From Clostridia bacterium (GTDB taxonomy: Bacteria > Bacillota > Clostridia > Oscillospirales > Acutalibacteraceae), in the NCBI GenBank assembly GCA_017465085.1, contig JAFTWW010000008.1, positions 53,817 through 117,816 of the forward strand: DNA of 64,000 nt, in the 5' to 3' direction. The notes under the pieces are model-generated. The model searched no databases. It saw only the letters and a program-made list of their open reading frames with translations, and was not told the origin of the DNA. Position numbers and translations under genes: made by a program. Positions 7,994 to 16,933 of the stretch are shown here, in pieces; the first letter of the stretch is position 1; each line of letters starts with the position of its first letter.

Positions 7994-9165
7994 TACTTGG
8001 CCCTCCCTTCAATGATATTTACTGCCTCTATTACGCGGCCTACGGCGGTTACATATCCGTTAGTGGTGATAGTAGCACCGCTTATGGCATCAATTTCTTT
8101 ATAATTGGTTTCATCCTTACCGCTGAACTGGGTATAGAACTCGGGCTCAGCGCACTGAGAGCCGTAGCCCTCGCTTTCCTTCTGAGAAAGAGTCTGGCAA
8201 GCGATTATCTTGCCGCCCCTCGTAACAGAGGCCTTAATGATTATGGGCTCACCCGAAGGATTATAATAGGAATCCCCGTTTATACCAAAGCCTGAAGCCT
8301 TAACCTCGAATACATAGTTGCCGCTTGCAGTCTTCTCTGTTTTGAGAATGGCGGCGGGCAACTCATAGGAGGATGCGCTAAAGCTATTAACCTTTGAGGA
8401 ATTAACCTTTTTAGCATAATCGGCTATGAGAGTTTTTGTAGCCTCATCCGCCTCGCCTAAAACGGAGCCTGCGGAATCAATGCCATAGAAGTTACCGTTA
8501 TAGGTAATAACCATTCCGCTTCCGTTATCAGCCTTATAAACTGCGGCAACGCCTTCAAGCTCTTCAACCATAAACCAGGGTGTAAACTTACCGCCTGCCG
8601 CGTGAAGCGCGGCATCAAGGTTATCGGCTAAAATTTCCTCATCGCTTCTAAGGTCAACCGAGCCGCCGCCTAAAATAATGGCGGTGTTAAGGGCATCCTT
8701 AACGGCGTTTCTATAAGCCTCGGTTGTTCTTGTGATAGAAGCCACGGTATCTACCGAATCGATATCCTCAATCGTTTTGCCAACAGTTTTATCACCGTAG
8801 GTCTTTTCAGCGCCAAGAGTTTCACCGCTTGCAAGACAGGTAGCACCCGTAACGGCGCCCGTTTTATCAACGCCGCACATAATAACAAGGCCCGTTGAAT
8901 AGCCAGCGGTGGTGAGCTGAACAACATATCCTCCGCTTGATTCCTCATAAACGCTTGTTACGGTATCGGGAAGCTCATAGGAGGAGATATCCACAAGGGT
9001 AAATTCCTTGCCCTCGGGCATAACCTCCAAAAGCGCCTTATTGGCGGCTGCATTTTCATTTTGCTTTATTATGGGAGCGGTTACAAAGTTTGTAGCCGAA
9101 AGAAGAATTGCGATAACTCCGCAAATAGCAGTAAGCACTACTATACTTTTCAAATATCTGTTCAT
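7993..9165 (-). CDS. rnfG: Rnf complex subunit G, double-length with two FMN-binding-like domains
   Basis: 390 residues, about twice the usual 190-220. An N-terminal membrane anchor (about 8-30) is followed by two FMN_bind-like units. The second (about 265-390) has the canonical flavinylation motif DAISGATITT, acceptor Thr365. The first (about 45-165) has DTVASITRTT at the same place: Ser-Gly-Ala is lost and only the Thr (145) remains. A linker domain (about 170-265) contains a further short beta-rich unit. RnfG carries covalent FMN on the outer face and passes electrons toward RnfD. The duplication could add a second flavin or a purely structural domain. Confidence 0.93.
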   Translation of the reverse strand: MNRYLKSIVVLTAICGVIAILLSATNFVTAPIIKQNENAAANKALLEVMPEGKEFTLVDISSYELPDTVTSVYEESSGGYVVQLTTAGYSTGLVIMCGVDKTGAVTGATCLASGETLGAEKTYGDKTVGKTIEDIDSVDTVASITRTTEAYRNAVKDALNTAIILGGGSVDLRSDEEILADNLDAALHAAGGKFTPWFMVEELEGVAAVYKADNGSGMVITYNGNFYGIDSAGSVLGEADEATKTLIADYAKKVNSSKVNSFSASSYELPAAILKTEKTASGNYVFEVKASGFGINGDSYYNPSGEPIIIKASVTRGGKIIACQTLSQKESEGYGSQCAEPEFYTQFSGKDETNYKEIDAISGATITTNGYVTAVGRVIEAVNIIEGRAK

Positions 9166-10082
9166 TACTTCTGCCCTCCAAACACTTTACGAGGAGTCCA
9201 CTTCTCGATGAAGGGGTTAAGTATATTCATAAGAAGAATTGCGAAGGATACACCCTCGGGGTAATTTCCCCAGAAACGAATAAGCACGGTGATAACACCT
9301 GCTCCCACACCGAATATTACCTTGCCCCAAGGGGTTGAGGGGGAGGTTACGTAATCGGTGGCCATAAAGATGGCGCCAAGGAGCAATCCGCCTGAAAGGA
9401 TATATGCTAAAGCAACCGTTAAATCGCCCTTAACTGCAAGAGTGAAGAGGAAAACGGTGGCAACATAAACTGTGGGTATATGCCAGCTTATAACCTTTCT
9501 CACAAGCAGATAAACAAAGCCTATAAGCAAGGCAAGAGCGCTTGTTTCACCGATACAGCCGCCCACATTACCGATAAATAAATCGAGAAGAGCGGGAGTA
9601 TTGCCCTCGGCAAGCTCTACCAAGGGAGTAGCGGTGGCAACGCTATCAAGGGGGAAGGCTGACTGCGCCATTGAGCCGAAGGCTATGAGCATAAATACTC
9701 TGCCCGTTATGGCGGGGTTTACCACATTACAGCCTATGCCTCCAAAGAAGCATTTAACAATTATAATTGCAAAAAGCGAGCCGATAACAGCCTGCCACAC
9801 GGGAACATTGGCAGAAAGGTTAAGGGCTAACAGAAGACCTGTAACCACGGCGCTTAAATCACCTATGGGCAGTTCCTTCTTTAACACTTTATAGAAAAGC
9901 GCCTCACCCAGCACAGCCGAAGCCACACAGGCAATCACTAGCCACAAAGCAGGAAGACCGAAGAGGATTACGGCTGCCACAGTGGCGGGGATAAGGGCTA
10001 TAATCACATCAAGCATTATATCCTTAGTGGATTTTTTTGAGCGGATATGAGGAGAAACCGAAATATGAAGCTTTGAATCCAT
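9165..10082 (-). CDS. rnfD: Rnf complex subunit D
   Basis: 305 residues, about eight to nine membrane segments, normal length. SPHIRSKKSTKDIMLDV at the start and GGIGCNVVNPAITGRVFM are diagnostic. The FMN attachment site reads DSVATATPL, against the usual D-x-V-S-G-A-T-P-L; the acceptor Thr is kept while Ser-Gly is replaced. Binds covalent FMN and forms the membrane path with RnfA and RnfE. Overlaps both neighbours by one base. Confidence 0.96.
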   Translation of the reverse strand: MDSKLHISVSPHIRSKKSTKDIMLDVIIALIPATVAAVILFGLPALWLVIACVASAVLGEALFYKVLKKELPIGDLSAVVTGLLLALNLSANVPVWQAVIGSLFAIIIVKCFFGGIGCNVVNPAITGRVFMLIAFGSMAQSAFPLDSVATATPLVELAEGNTPALLDLFIGNVGGCIGETSALALLIGFVYLLVRKVISWHIPTVYVATVFLFTLAVKGDLTVALAYILSGGLLLGAIFMATDYVTSPSTPWGKVIFGVGAGVITVLIRFWGNYPEGVSFAILLMNILNPFIEKWTPRKVFGGQK

Positions 10083-11404
10083 TATTTTTCATCCTCCTTT
10101 GCCTTTTCTTTGCTACGCGCTTCTTTAAGCATAGCCTTTGCAAGTTTATTAGTTTGAACTAAGGGACGGTGTGCAGGGCACACATAGGAACAGCAGCCGC
10201 ACTCCATACAAGCCTCGGCGCCTGCTTCATCCATAGCCACGGTATCGGCGGTTTTATACGCCTTTTCAATAGCCACGGGGCTTATACCGAAGGGGCAGTT
10301 ATTATAGCAAGCTCCGCAACGTATACAGGAGGTTTCTTTGGGGAGAGTAGCATCCTTCTCGTTGAAGGCCAAAATTGCATTGGTATTTTTAAGAATGGGA
10401 GCATCAAGGTCGGTAACCGAAATACCCATCATGGGTCCACCGTAAATAACCTTTTTAGGCTCCTCCTTAAAGCCGCCTGCAAACTCAAATACATCTGCCA
10501 TAGAGGCGCCTATGGGAACAATAACATTCTTAGGCTCATTAACTGCGCTACCATCAACGGTGATGCATTTTTCTATAAGGGGCATACCTGTTTTAAGATA
10601 GCTTCCTATTACTGCAAGGGTGGTGCAGTTGATAACAACCGAGCCAACATCTAAGGGAAGCTTACCAACGGGGATTACCTTACCTGTTGTGTGATAAACA
10701 AGCACCTTTTCTCCGCCCTGCGGATAAACGGCGGGAAGAGTTGCAACCTTAACAGCCGAATTATTGGCGGCAAGCTTTTTCATAGAGGCAATAGCCCTCT
10801 TTTTATTGCTTTCAATACCGATTATTACCTTTTTAATACCGAGATATTTCTGGAGAACACTAATGGCATATGCCATATCCTCTGCCCTCTCGGTCATAGT
10901 AAGGGAATCACTTGTAATATAAGGCTCACATTCGGCGCCGTTTACTATAAGCTCCTCTATTTTTTCGGGCTCGGCGGAAAGCTTAACGAAGGTGGGGAAG
11001 CCCGCGCCTCCAAGACCTACTATTCCGCTCTTCTTAATAGCTTCTATCAGCTCTTCCCTACTGTTTACTGTGGGTGGAGCTACCGATTCTTCAACAAGGT
11101 TTTCGCCATCCGCCTCAATAACTATTGCAGGAACCTTTCGGCCATCAGATTGCAATTTATCGGATATTTCCTTTACTGTTCCCGAAATACTTGCATAAAC
11201 GGGAGAAGAAACAAATCCGTTCTGCTCGGCTATAAGGGTACCCTTTTTAACAGCATCGCCCACCTTAACAACGGGAACTGCGGGGGCGCCGATATGCATA
11301 CCCATAGGTATGATAACCTTTGCCACCTTTTCCATTGTTATTGCAGGAGTATCAGCGGTATTTTTTCTGTGGGGAATATGGATTCCGTGAAGAGAAAATG
11401 CCAT
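10082..11404 (-). CDS. rnfC: Rnf complex subunit C (NADH/Fe-S subunit)
   Basis: 440 residues. A barrel-sandwich N-terminal domain, then the NADH/FMN-binding Rossmann-like domain (GLGGAGFPTFVKL, NGAECEPYI, GGPMMG), an SLBB-like region, and two 4Fe-4S motifs, CIRCGACYNNCP and CMECGCCSYVCP (about 355-410). It lacks the long Ala-rich tail of E. coli RsxC. Peripheral subunit that reduces NAD+. First gene of the operon, behind a good promoter. Confidence 0.97.
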   Translation of the reverse strand: MAFSLHGIHIPHRKNTADTPAITMEKVAKVIIPMGMHIGAPAVPVVKVGDAVKKGTLIAEQNGFVSSPVYASISGTVKEISDKLQSDGRKVPAIVIEADGENLVEESVAPPTVNSREELIEAIKKSGIVGLGGAGFPTFVKLSAEPEKIEELIVNGAECEPYITSDSLTMTERAEDMAYAISVLQKYLGIKKVIIGIESNKKRAIASMKKLAANNSAVKVATLPAVYPQGGEKVLVYHTTGKVIPVGKLPLDVGSVVINCTTLAVIGSYLKTGMPLIEKCITVDGSAVNEPKNVIVPIGASMADVFEFAGGFKEEPKKVIYGGPMMGISVTDLDAPILKNTNAILAFNEKDATLPKETSCIRCGACYNNCPFGISPVAIEKAYKTADTVAMDEAGAEACMECGCCSYVCPAHRPLVQTNKLAKAMLKEARSKEKAKEDEK

Positions 11405-11455
11405 TATAAAACCTACCTTTCTATTAAGGCCTTTTATTATATAATACCAAGATAT

Positions 11456-11484
11456 AATATATCCTTTTTTTAATAAAAAGTCAA
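11456..11484 (-). promoter_or_regulatory. sigma-A promoter of the rnf operon
   Basis: Minus strand TTGACT (11479-11484), 17-bp spacer, TATATT (11456-11461), about 50 bp before rnfC. Confidence 0.8.
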
Positions 11485-11541
11485 CAAAAAGTGAATATAC
11501 TCTATTTTTGCCTTTTTAGGCGTAATATATCCAAAAGAGAA

Positions 11542-11570
11542 GCCCCGATGTCTTCAAAAAACATCGGGGC
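11542..11570 (-). terminator. Terminator of the surface-protein gene
   Basis: 10-bp perfect stem GCCCCGATGT/ACATCGGGGC with a 9-nt loop, just after the stop of the 1622-residue gene. The T run is weak. Confidence 0.7.
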
Positions 11571-11586
11571 CCCAACAAGAAAGGAA

Positions 11587-14500
11587 TTAGCTGTTTTCTT
11601 CTTCGGTTTTATTTATACGGAAGGCGGTATAAACTGCTAATCCGCCGCTTACAAAGAGTAAGCCAAGTAATAATGTGAGTTCTACGCCCTCACCTGTCTG
11701 AGGAGAAGTTGTCTGGGTGGGTGCAGGTGCAGGTGCGGGAGCGGGAGTGGGCTCGGGTGTGGGTTCGGGAGCAGGCTCAACGGGGAGATTACCCTTATAG
11801 ATATTGGTGAAATCTGCCACTATATCCTTATCGGTGTAATCCTCGCCCTCAAAGAGAACCTGTGCTACAACCTTATTGTTGCTGTCAAGGGATATTGTTA
11901 CCGAAATTTCATACTTTTCTTCGCTATACTCAACATCCTTAACATCGCCCTTAACCTCGCTTAAAACATAGGTGTAGGTTTCACCAACATCGGCGGCGGT
12001 GTAATCAAGCTTAAACTGAGCCTTGCCGTTCTTATCGGTTTTAACCTTAAGCTCATCCGTTCCATCATCCAAGGAGAACTCGAAATTCTCGGGACCTATG
12101 GAAGCGGTGCCCTTATTTTCAACCTTTTTCTCAACATCGATTACAACAGAGGTTTTGGTGTTATCGGGATTATAATTATTGGTAACAGCTACGGTTACAA
12201 CATCATCAGCATCCTTTGTACCGATATCCACGGTGGCATCAATGGTGCCATCAAGCATATCCTTAACGGTTACGGTAACGGGGATATCATTAGCATATAC
12301 CATACCTGGAATCTGGGTATTGGTTTCTCTGATTACATACTTGATAACCTTATCGTGAGCGTAATCAACATTATCTGCATTATAGGCAAATATAAACTGA
12401 GCAATACCGTTCTGATCGGTGGTATTAAGGCTACCTACAAGGTCGCCTACAACGCCGTTTTCGTAATTATATACGCCGAACTCAAAGCCCTCGGGGCTAT
12501 AGTTGCTGTTATCGGCGGTGTCAACATTTTTGGTTACCTCAAAGATTATCTCTGCGATACCATCTGCCTTATAGGTGTTTACGAACTTATCGACAGTTAC
12601 AGTAAAGCCGTTTGCTTCAGCAATATCGGTATTATTGGTGTTGGTAACTGCGGCTACCTCTAATTTGCCATCAGCATCTTCATCGGTAACAACCACATCA
12701 AAATCTCTGGTCTTGCCATCATAGGTTATGCCGCGCGCTTCATCGGGTATTACCTCTACTATAGAGTAGTGATAGGTGCCCACAGCGGATAAGGAATCTG
12801 CCTTTATGGCGGCGGTAAGAGTATTGCCGAAGCTGAGTACTGTTGACTGATTATCGCCTCTTACCTGCTCGGTTGCCATAGTCTCAAATCTGGCGGTTTC
12901 AGTATTATACTTTCTAAGCTCAAAGGTGAATACATCCGCATCGGTCCAAGGTCTGCCTGTGAACTCCTTAGAGGCGCTTATATTAACATTGGGATTAACA
13001 GCGGAGTGCGCATAATCGTTAACGAACTCATATACCACATTCTGATTTACTACGATGGTCTGCGCGCCCTGAGGAATGGTGGAGTTAGTGTTGCTGAGGG
13101 TAAAGCCTTCGGGGATGCCAACCTCAGTAACCTCTACCGACCAACCTGCATCAATATGAATAACCATTGCTTCGTTGGCCTTGAGGGTTATTCCCTGGAT
13201 TTCGTTATCAACTACATTGAGGGTTTCCTCGGTATCAGGAGAGGTGGAATGATAAGCCTTAACGGTACCTGAATAGTTCTGACCGCCATTGCTTAAAACC
13301 GCCTTGAAATTAAAGGTCTTTTCAAAGAGAGCATCGGGAGCGGTTGCAAAGGGATGGGTAACTCTCTTGGAGATTACAAGGCTTCCATCCTCTACCAAGG
13401 TATTAACGAAATCTACATCGGCAAACTCATACTGAGTTACAGTACCGCTGGTTACAGGGTTATTGGAAACCTTATAATTAGCATCGGTGGGGATAACCTC
13501 ATTAACGGTATAGGTTTCGCCTCCGCTAAGACCTATTATATAGGCCGCCCAGCCTGCTTTAAGCTTAAGGGTGCCCTTATCATCGGCGCCGATTTCTAAG
13601 GTGTGGTCAAGAGTTGTACTGCTTTCAATATAATTACCGTTATCATCAAGATAAACTATAGCAAAGTTTTCTCCTGCCTTACCGTTTAGCGTTACCTCAA
13701 ACTCATACTCGGCAGTTGAGCCTAATAGGGTTGCATCAACCTCTTTGGTAATCTTAATGCCTGTTTCGGGGGTAACGGTTAAAAGACCGTTGTTGCCGAG
13801 AATGGCATCGGCGTAATAATGAACGCCCTCTATCTGCTCAACTGTGGGATAGTAAGAATAATTAAGGGTTCCTGTAACATTGGCGGGAATACTGCCCGAA
13901 GCCTTCTTCGGAGTTTCTATCTCATCATATACTCTATGGATGGTATTCTTGGGGATTACCCAACCCTCATCGGTCTTTTCAGCTTTTGAAAGGGCTTTTG
14001 CAGAAATTGCCTCAAAAACATCATCTGCAAGGGTGGCTGCATTGCCATCAAGAAGATTTTCGGTAAGCTCAAACACATTTATCTTACGGAAATACTCGCC
14101 CGAAGCATTGTTAGGATCGGTGCTGCTTGTATATTTAACATAGCTATTTCCATCCTTAACATAGATGGGGGTAGGCTCGGTATAGTAATAGCGCTCGTTT
14201 TGGAGGTTTGGCTCAAAGTAAGCCACGGTGTTTATAGCATCCTTAGGATCGATGTGATCCGTGCTATCCGCATTGATTTCCTTTTGGAACTGCTCGGCGC
14301 TCCACTCGTTTGTATAGAAATAATATTTACCGTCTGTTCCCTTTTTGTTATCGCCTAAGGTTTCGGTAATATTATACTCGTTAACATCATCGCGAATACC
14401 TACCTCGAAGAGAAGCCTTATAGGCTCGGTATCGTTAATATCCATTGTAATGTTACGGGCATCCTCATAACCCGTGCCCTCAAGCTCAACCTCATAGGTA

Positions 14501-16455
14501 ACTACGGGAATGAGGGATGCGGGAACGCGGAAGATAACCTGAGCGTGACCGGGCATTACAAGATCTGTATCATCAAGGTTAAATCTATTCTGAGGAACAA
14601 TTTCGGTATGAACCTGAATAGAGATATACATAAGGTCGCTTTCGTTGTGACCTTCCACAATCTTACCCAACATACCGTAGGATTTGTTTATATACTTGGC
14701 ATTGGCGGGAACCTTTTCATAGGTATGGGTTTCATCATCCCAGAAGCCTATATACTTGCCGTTTTCATCGGCATACCAACCAATGTAGTTAGACCAATTG
14801 TTCTCATCGGTATAGCTTAACTGACCGTGACCGTAAGCAAGCTCCACAAGGTCGCGGGCATCCTGTGTATTTTCAATGCCAAGACGCTCCTTAACCGACC
14901 AGATAAGGTTATCGCCAAGAGTGTTAGGATCGGTAACGGTGCCTAAATCTCCGCCATCCTCGGTAAAGTTACGGCTGAGTTTTTCGCCTGTAAAGAGCTG
15001 ATTACCTATTAAGATACCATCAATCTTCTCTACCTCTAAATAATCGCCTATATCATCAATAAATTCGATATAGCCTTCCATATGGGCATTGTTTTCCTCT
15101 ACTAAGGTGGGGCGATAGAGGGACTGAATTATTATCTGTTTAACAATTTTATCGAAAGCATTAAAAAGGCTCGCTTTAGTATCTGCCGAAGCATAAAGAT
15201 CGCTATAAACGATATCGGTTATAGCCGCATCCTTAGTTATGCTGAAATTATCGGTAATCTCAACAGAGGCGCCTGCAGTTGCCGCGGCATAACGGCTCCA
15301 ATAGATGCTCATAGGCTCATGGTTGTTAGCGGGGTCAAGCACGCTCTGAGCATTATTACTGTTACCTACGCCAAGGCCTAAGGTGTAGAACAAAGCCTCG
15401 TTACCGTAATAGCCTGAAACCTCCTGCTTAACATAAGCGGCGGTAAGCTGGGTTAAAAAGGCGTTGATGGCGGTAGCGCTGCTACCGTTTCCTATGTTGT
15501 AATCGCCTGGGTTGGTATAATTATTGGTTGCGTAGGTGGGGGCTCCGTCACTCATAAGAACGATAACGGGCTTACGCTCGGTGCCGCTCTGGAAGCCATC
15601 GCCCTTAACTACGGTATCATTAGCATTCTTTCTTGCCTCAAACATATCGGCAACTGCTGAAAGGCCGCCCTGAATATATGTGCCGCCAACAACATCTATA
15701 TCGGTTTGCCTTACGGCTGTATTATTACCGTTTTTAACGCCGCTCTTAATTCCTACCACATCGGCATCGTTATTGGTTTCGAGGAACTGATAGATAGTTC
15801 TGTCATCAGATTTATCATTGGGAGTACCGTTATCATAGGAGGTGGTGGAGGTGGCGGTATAACGGTCAATGGGAAGGAGGGTATAATAGTTGAAATCGTT
15901 ACCCTGATCATATTCAGCAGAGTAAAGGAGAACGCCTACACGGTTATTATTATTTAGCTCTAAAAGGGTTGTAATAGCCGCATTAGCCGCCAAAACAAGC
16001 TCCTCTACAGCATCATTGTTTGAAGAGCCCCAGGTAGAAGGTCCCATAGAGCCCGAAATATCAAGGGCTAAAACTGTATCGGTAGGGATATGTGAATAAC
16101 CCACGATGGTTTTATTGGATGCGATAGCCGAAAGGGCTACTAAGAAGCCATCCTTATCAACTGTAGGGGAAGCGATGGGATTACCATCCGCATCAACAAG
16201 ATTCTGGAAAGCAGAATTATCTGCGAATACGGATTTATCGGTCCATACACCGCCTGCATTCTCGGTTGAGGGAACGGTGGAGCCGAAGAAGGACTTCCAT
16301 CCATCAAGTGTGGCAGCATCCGCAACTTTAGTATAATTAGCATCGGGAGTTGCCGCCATAGTGGTGATTGATACACCCGTGAATAATGAAAGTACAATAG
16401 CAAGCACTAAAAATACCGACATTATTTTGTTGAGTTTAGTTTTCAGGTTTTTCAT
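11587..16455 (-). CDS. Sortase-anchored VWA/pilin-domain adhesin
   Basis: 1622 residues. Signal peptide (1-34). A von Willebrand A domain begins about 125 with an intact MIDAS (DISGSMG, Asp132-Ser136) and large insertions through about 450. Then follow beta-rich repeats and at least three Spy0128/FctA-type pilin domains (about 1165-1320, 1335-1450, 1455-1555) with motifs such as YHYSIVEV and YTYVLSEVKGD, which in the family form Lys-Asn isopeptide bonds. A Pro-rich stalk (about 1557-1583), a sorting signal SPQTG (1584-1588), a hydrophobic stretch and a charged tail end the protein. The architecture matches tip adhesins of sortase pili. SPQTG differs from LPXTG at the first position. No sortase or backbone pilin is nearby, so it probably uses a housekeeping sortase. 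Confidence 0.88.
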   Translation of the reverse strand: MKNLKTKLNKIMSVFLVLAIVLSLFTGVSITTMAATPDANYTKVADAATLDGWKSFFGSTVPSTENAGGVWTDKSVFADNSAFQNLVDADGNPIASPTVDKDGFLVALSAIASNKTIVGYSHIPTDTVLALDISGSMGPSTWGSSNNDAVEELVLAANAAITTLLELNNNNRVGVLLYSAEYDQGNDFNYYTLLPIDRYTATSTTSYDNGTPNDKSDDRTIYQFLETNNDADVVGIKSGVKNGNNTAVRQTDIDVVGGTYIQGGLSAVADMFEARKNANDTVVKGDGFQSGTERKPVIVLMSDGAPTYATNNYTNPGDYNIGNGSSATAINAFLTQLTAAYVKQEVSGYYGNEALFYTLGLGVGNSNNAQSVLDPANNHEPMSIYWSRYAAATAGASVEITDNFSITKDAAITDIVYSDLYASADTKASLFNAFDKIVKQIIIQSLYRPTLVEENNAHMEGYIEFIDDIGDYLEVEKIDGILIGNQLFTGEKLSRNFTEDGGDLGTVTDPNTLGDNLIWSVKERLGIENTQDARDLVELAYGHGQLSYTDENNWSNYIGWYADENGKYIGFWDDETHTYEKVPANAKYINKSYGMLGKIVEGHNESDLMYISIQVHTEIVPQNRFNLDDTDLVMPGHAQVIFRVPASLIPVVTYEVELEGTGYEDARNITMDINDTEPIRLLFEVGIRDDVNEYNITETLGDNKKGTDGKYYFYTNEWSAEQFQKEINADSTDHIDPKDAINTVAYFEPNLQNERYYYTEPTPIYVKDGNSYVKYTSSTDPNNASGEYFRKINVFELTENLLDGNAATLADDVFEAISAKALSKAEKTDEGWVIPKNTIHRVYDEIETPKKASGSIPANVTGTLNYSYYPTVEQIEGVHYYADAILGNNGLLTVTPETGIKITKEVDATLLGSTAEYEFEVTLNGKAGENFAIVYLDDNGNYIESSTTLDHTLEIGADDKGTLKLKAGWAAYIIGLSGGETYTVNEVIPTDANYKVSNNPVTSGTVTQYEFADVDFVNTLVEDGSLVISKRVTHPFATAPDALFEKTFNFKAVLSNGGQNYSGTVKAYHSTSPDTEETLNVVDNEIQGITLKANEAMVIHIDAGWSVEVTEVGIPEGFTLSNTNSTIPQGAQTIVVNQNVVYEFVNDYAHSAVNPNVNISASKEFTGRPWTDADVFTFELRKYNTETARFETMATEQVRGDNQSTVLSFGNTLTAAIKADSLSAVGTYHYSIVEVIPDEARGITYDGKTRDFDVVVTDEDADGKLEVAAVTNTNNTDIAEANGFTVTVDKFVNTYKADGIAEIIFEVTKNVDTADNSNYSPEGFEFGVYNYENGVVGDLVGSLNTTDQNGIAQFIFAYNADNVDYAHDKVIKYVIRETNTQIPGMVYANDIPVTVTVKDMLDGTIDATVDIGTKDADDVVTVAVTNNYNPDNTKTSVVIDVEKKVENKGTASIGPENFEFSLDDGTDELKVKTDKNGKAQFKLDYTAADVGETYTYVLSEVKGDVKDVEYSEEKYEISVTISLDSNNKVVAQVLFEGEDYTDKDIVADFTNIYKGNLPVEPAPEPTPEPTPAPAPAPAPTQTTSPQTGEGVELTLLLGLLFVSGGLAVYTAFRINKTEEENS

Positions 16456-16741
16456 AAGCTTTTTCCTTTCTTAAGTTATCGTTTTCGCAAATGCCTATCA
16501 GATCTCCCGGATGTTCACAACGGAAATATTTACAGGAGCCGCAATCTCCGTATTCATCCTCTGCATAGGGACAACCTTCATTGGTAACATTTACCCACGG
16601 TCGCCCACCGGGTGTGAATTTTGGCGTTTCCGAAAAATCAGGGAATTCGCCAAAGTGCATTTCGGTTTCGGCATCAAAAACGAAGGTTACTTCTACGTTG
16701 TCACCGTCTAAGCAATAGACTCGTTTTTTAATGTCAGACAT
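16436..16741 (-). CDS. Small Cys-rich protein overlapping the adhesin gene
   Basis: 101 residues, no signal peptide. The N-terminal half is beta-like and acidic. The C-terminal half has five cysteines (57, 67, 70, 75, 85) in the pattern CPYAEDEYGDCGSCKYFRC and IGIC, suggesting a metal or Fe-S site. I do not recognise the family. Its last 20 bases overlap the start of the adhesin gene, whose ribosome binding site (AAGGA) lies inside this frame, so the two are translationally coupled and share a promoter. That suggests a role in controlling or making the surface protein, but the sequence does not show which. Confidence 0.6.
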   Translation of the reverse strand: MSDIKKRVYCLDGDNVEVTFVFDAETEMHFGEFPDFSETPKFTPGGRPWVNVTNEGCPYAEDEYGDCGSCKYFRCEHPGDLIGICENDNLRKEKAYEKPEN

Positions 16742-16769
16742 AACTCTCTCCTTTTTTGTTTATGTCTCA

Positions 16770-16798
16770 ATTATAATATTGGTTGTTAAAAAAGTAAC
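16770..16798 (-). promoter_or_regulatory. Probable promoter of the Cys-rich protein/adhesin pair
   Basis: TATAAT (16770-16775) with a weak -35 GTTACT (16793-16798) at 17 bp; GGAGAG lies before the ATG at 16741. A weak -35 could imply an activator. Confidence 0.5.
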
Positions 16799-16896
16799 GA
16801 TACCTTTTTTTGAAAAAAAGTGCAATTTTTTCCTTGAATTTTTACAAAATTGTACCTTAAATTTCTCATATTGGAAAATTTTCGGCAAAATAAAGC

Positions 16897-16926
16897 GCGA
16901 GCCGTTCGTTATAACGAACGGCTCGC
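16897..16926 (-). terminator. Terminator of the two-HTH regulator
   Basis: A perfect 30-bp palindrome centred on CGTTATAACG with 5' GCGAGC; on the minus strand it is followed by a short T-rich run. It sits 7 bp after the regulator's stop codon. Confidence 0.75.
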
Positions 16927-16933
16927 AATATTT

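Noticed and set aside
10169-11473. Antisense frames of 161 and 260 codons over rnfC
   Set aside because: Low-complexity shadows of a clear rnfC; no start signals.
12355-16403. Many 76-102-codon frames antisense to or out of frame in the adhesin gene
   Set aside because: They mirror the biased codon use of the long gene and none has a binding site or motif.
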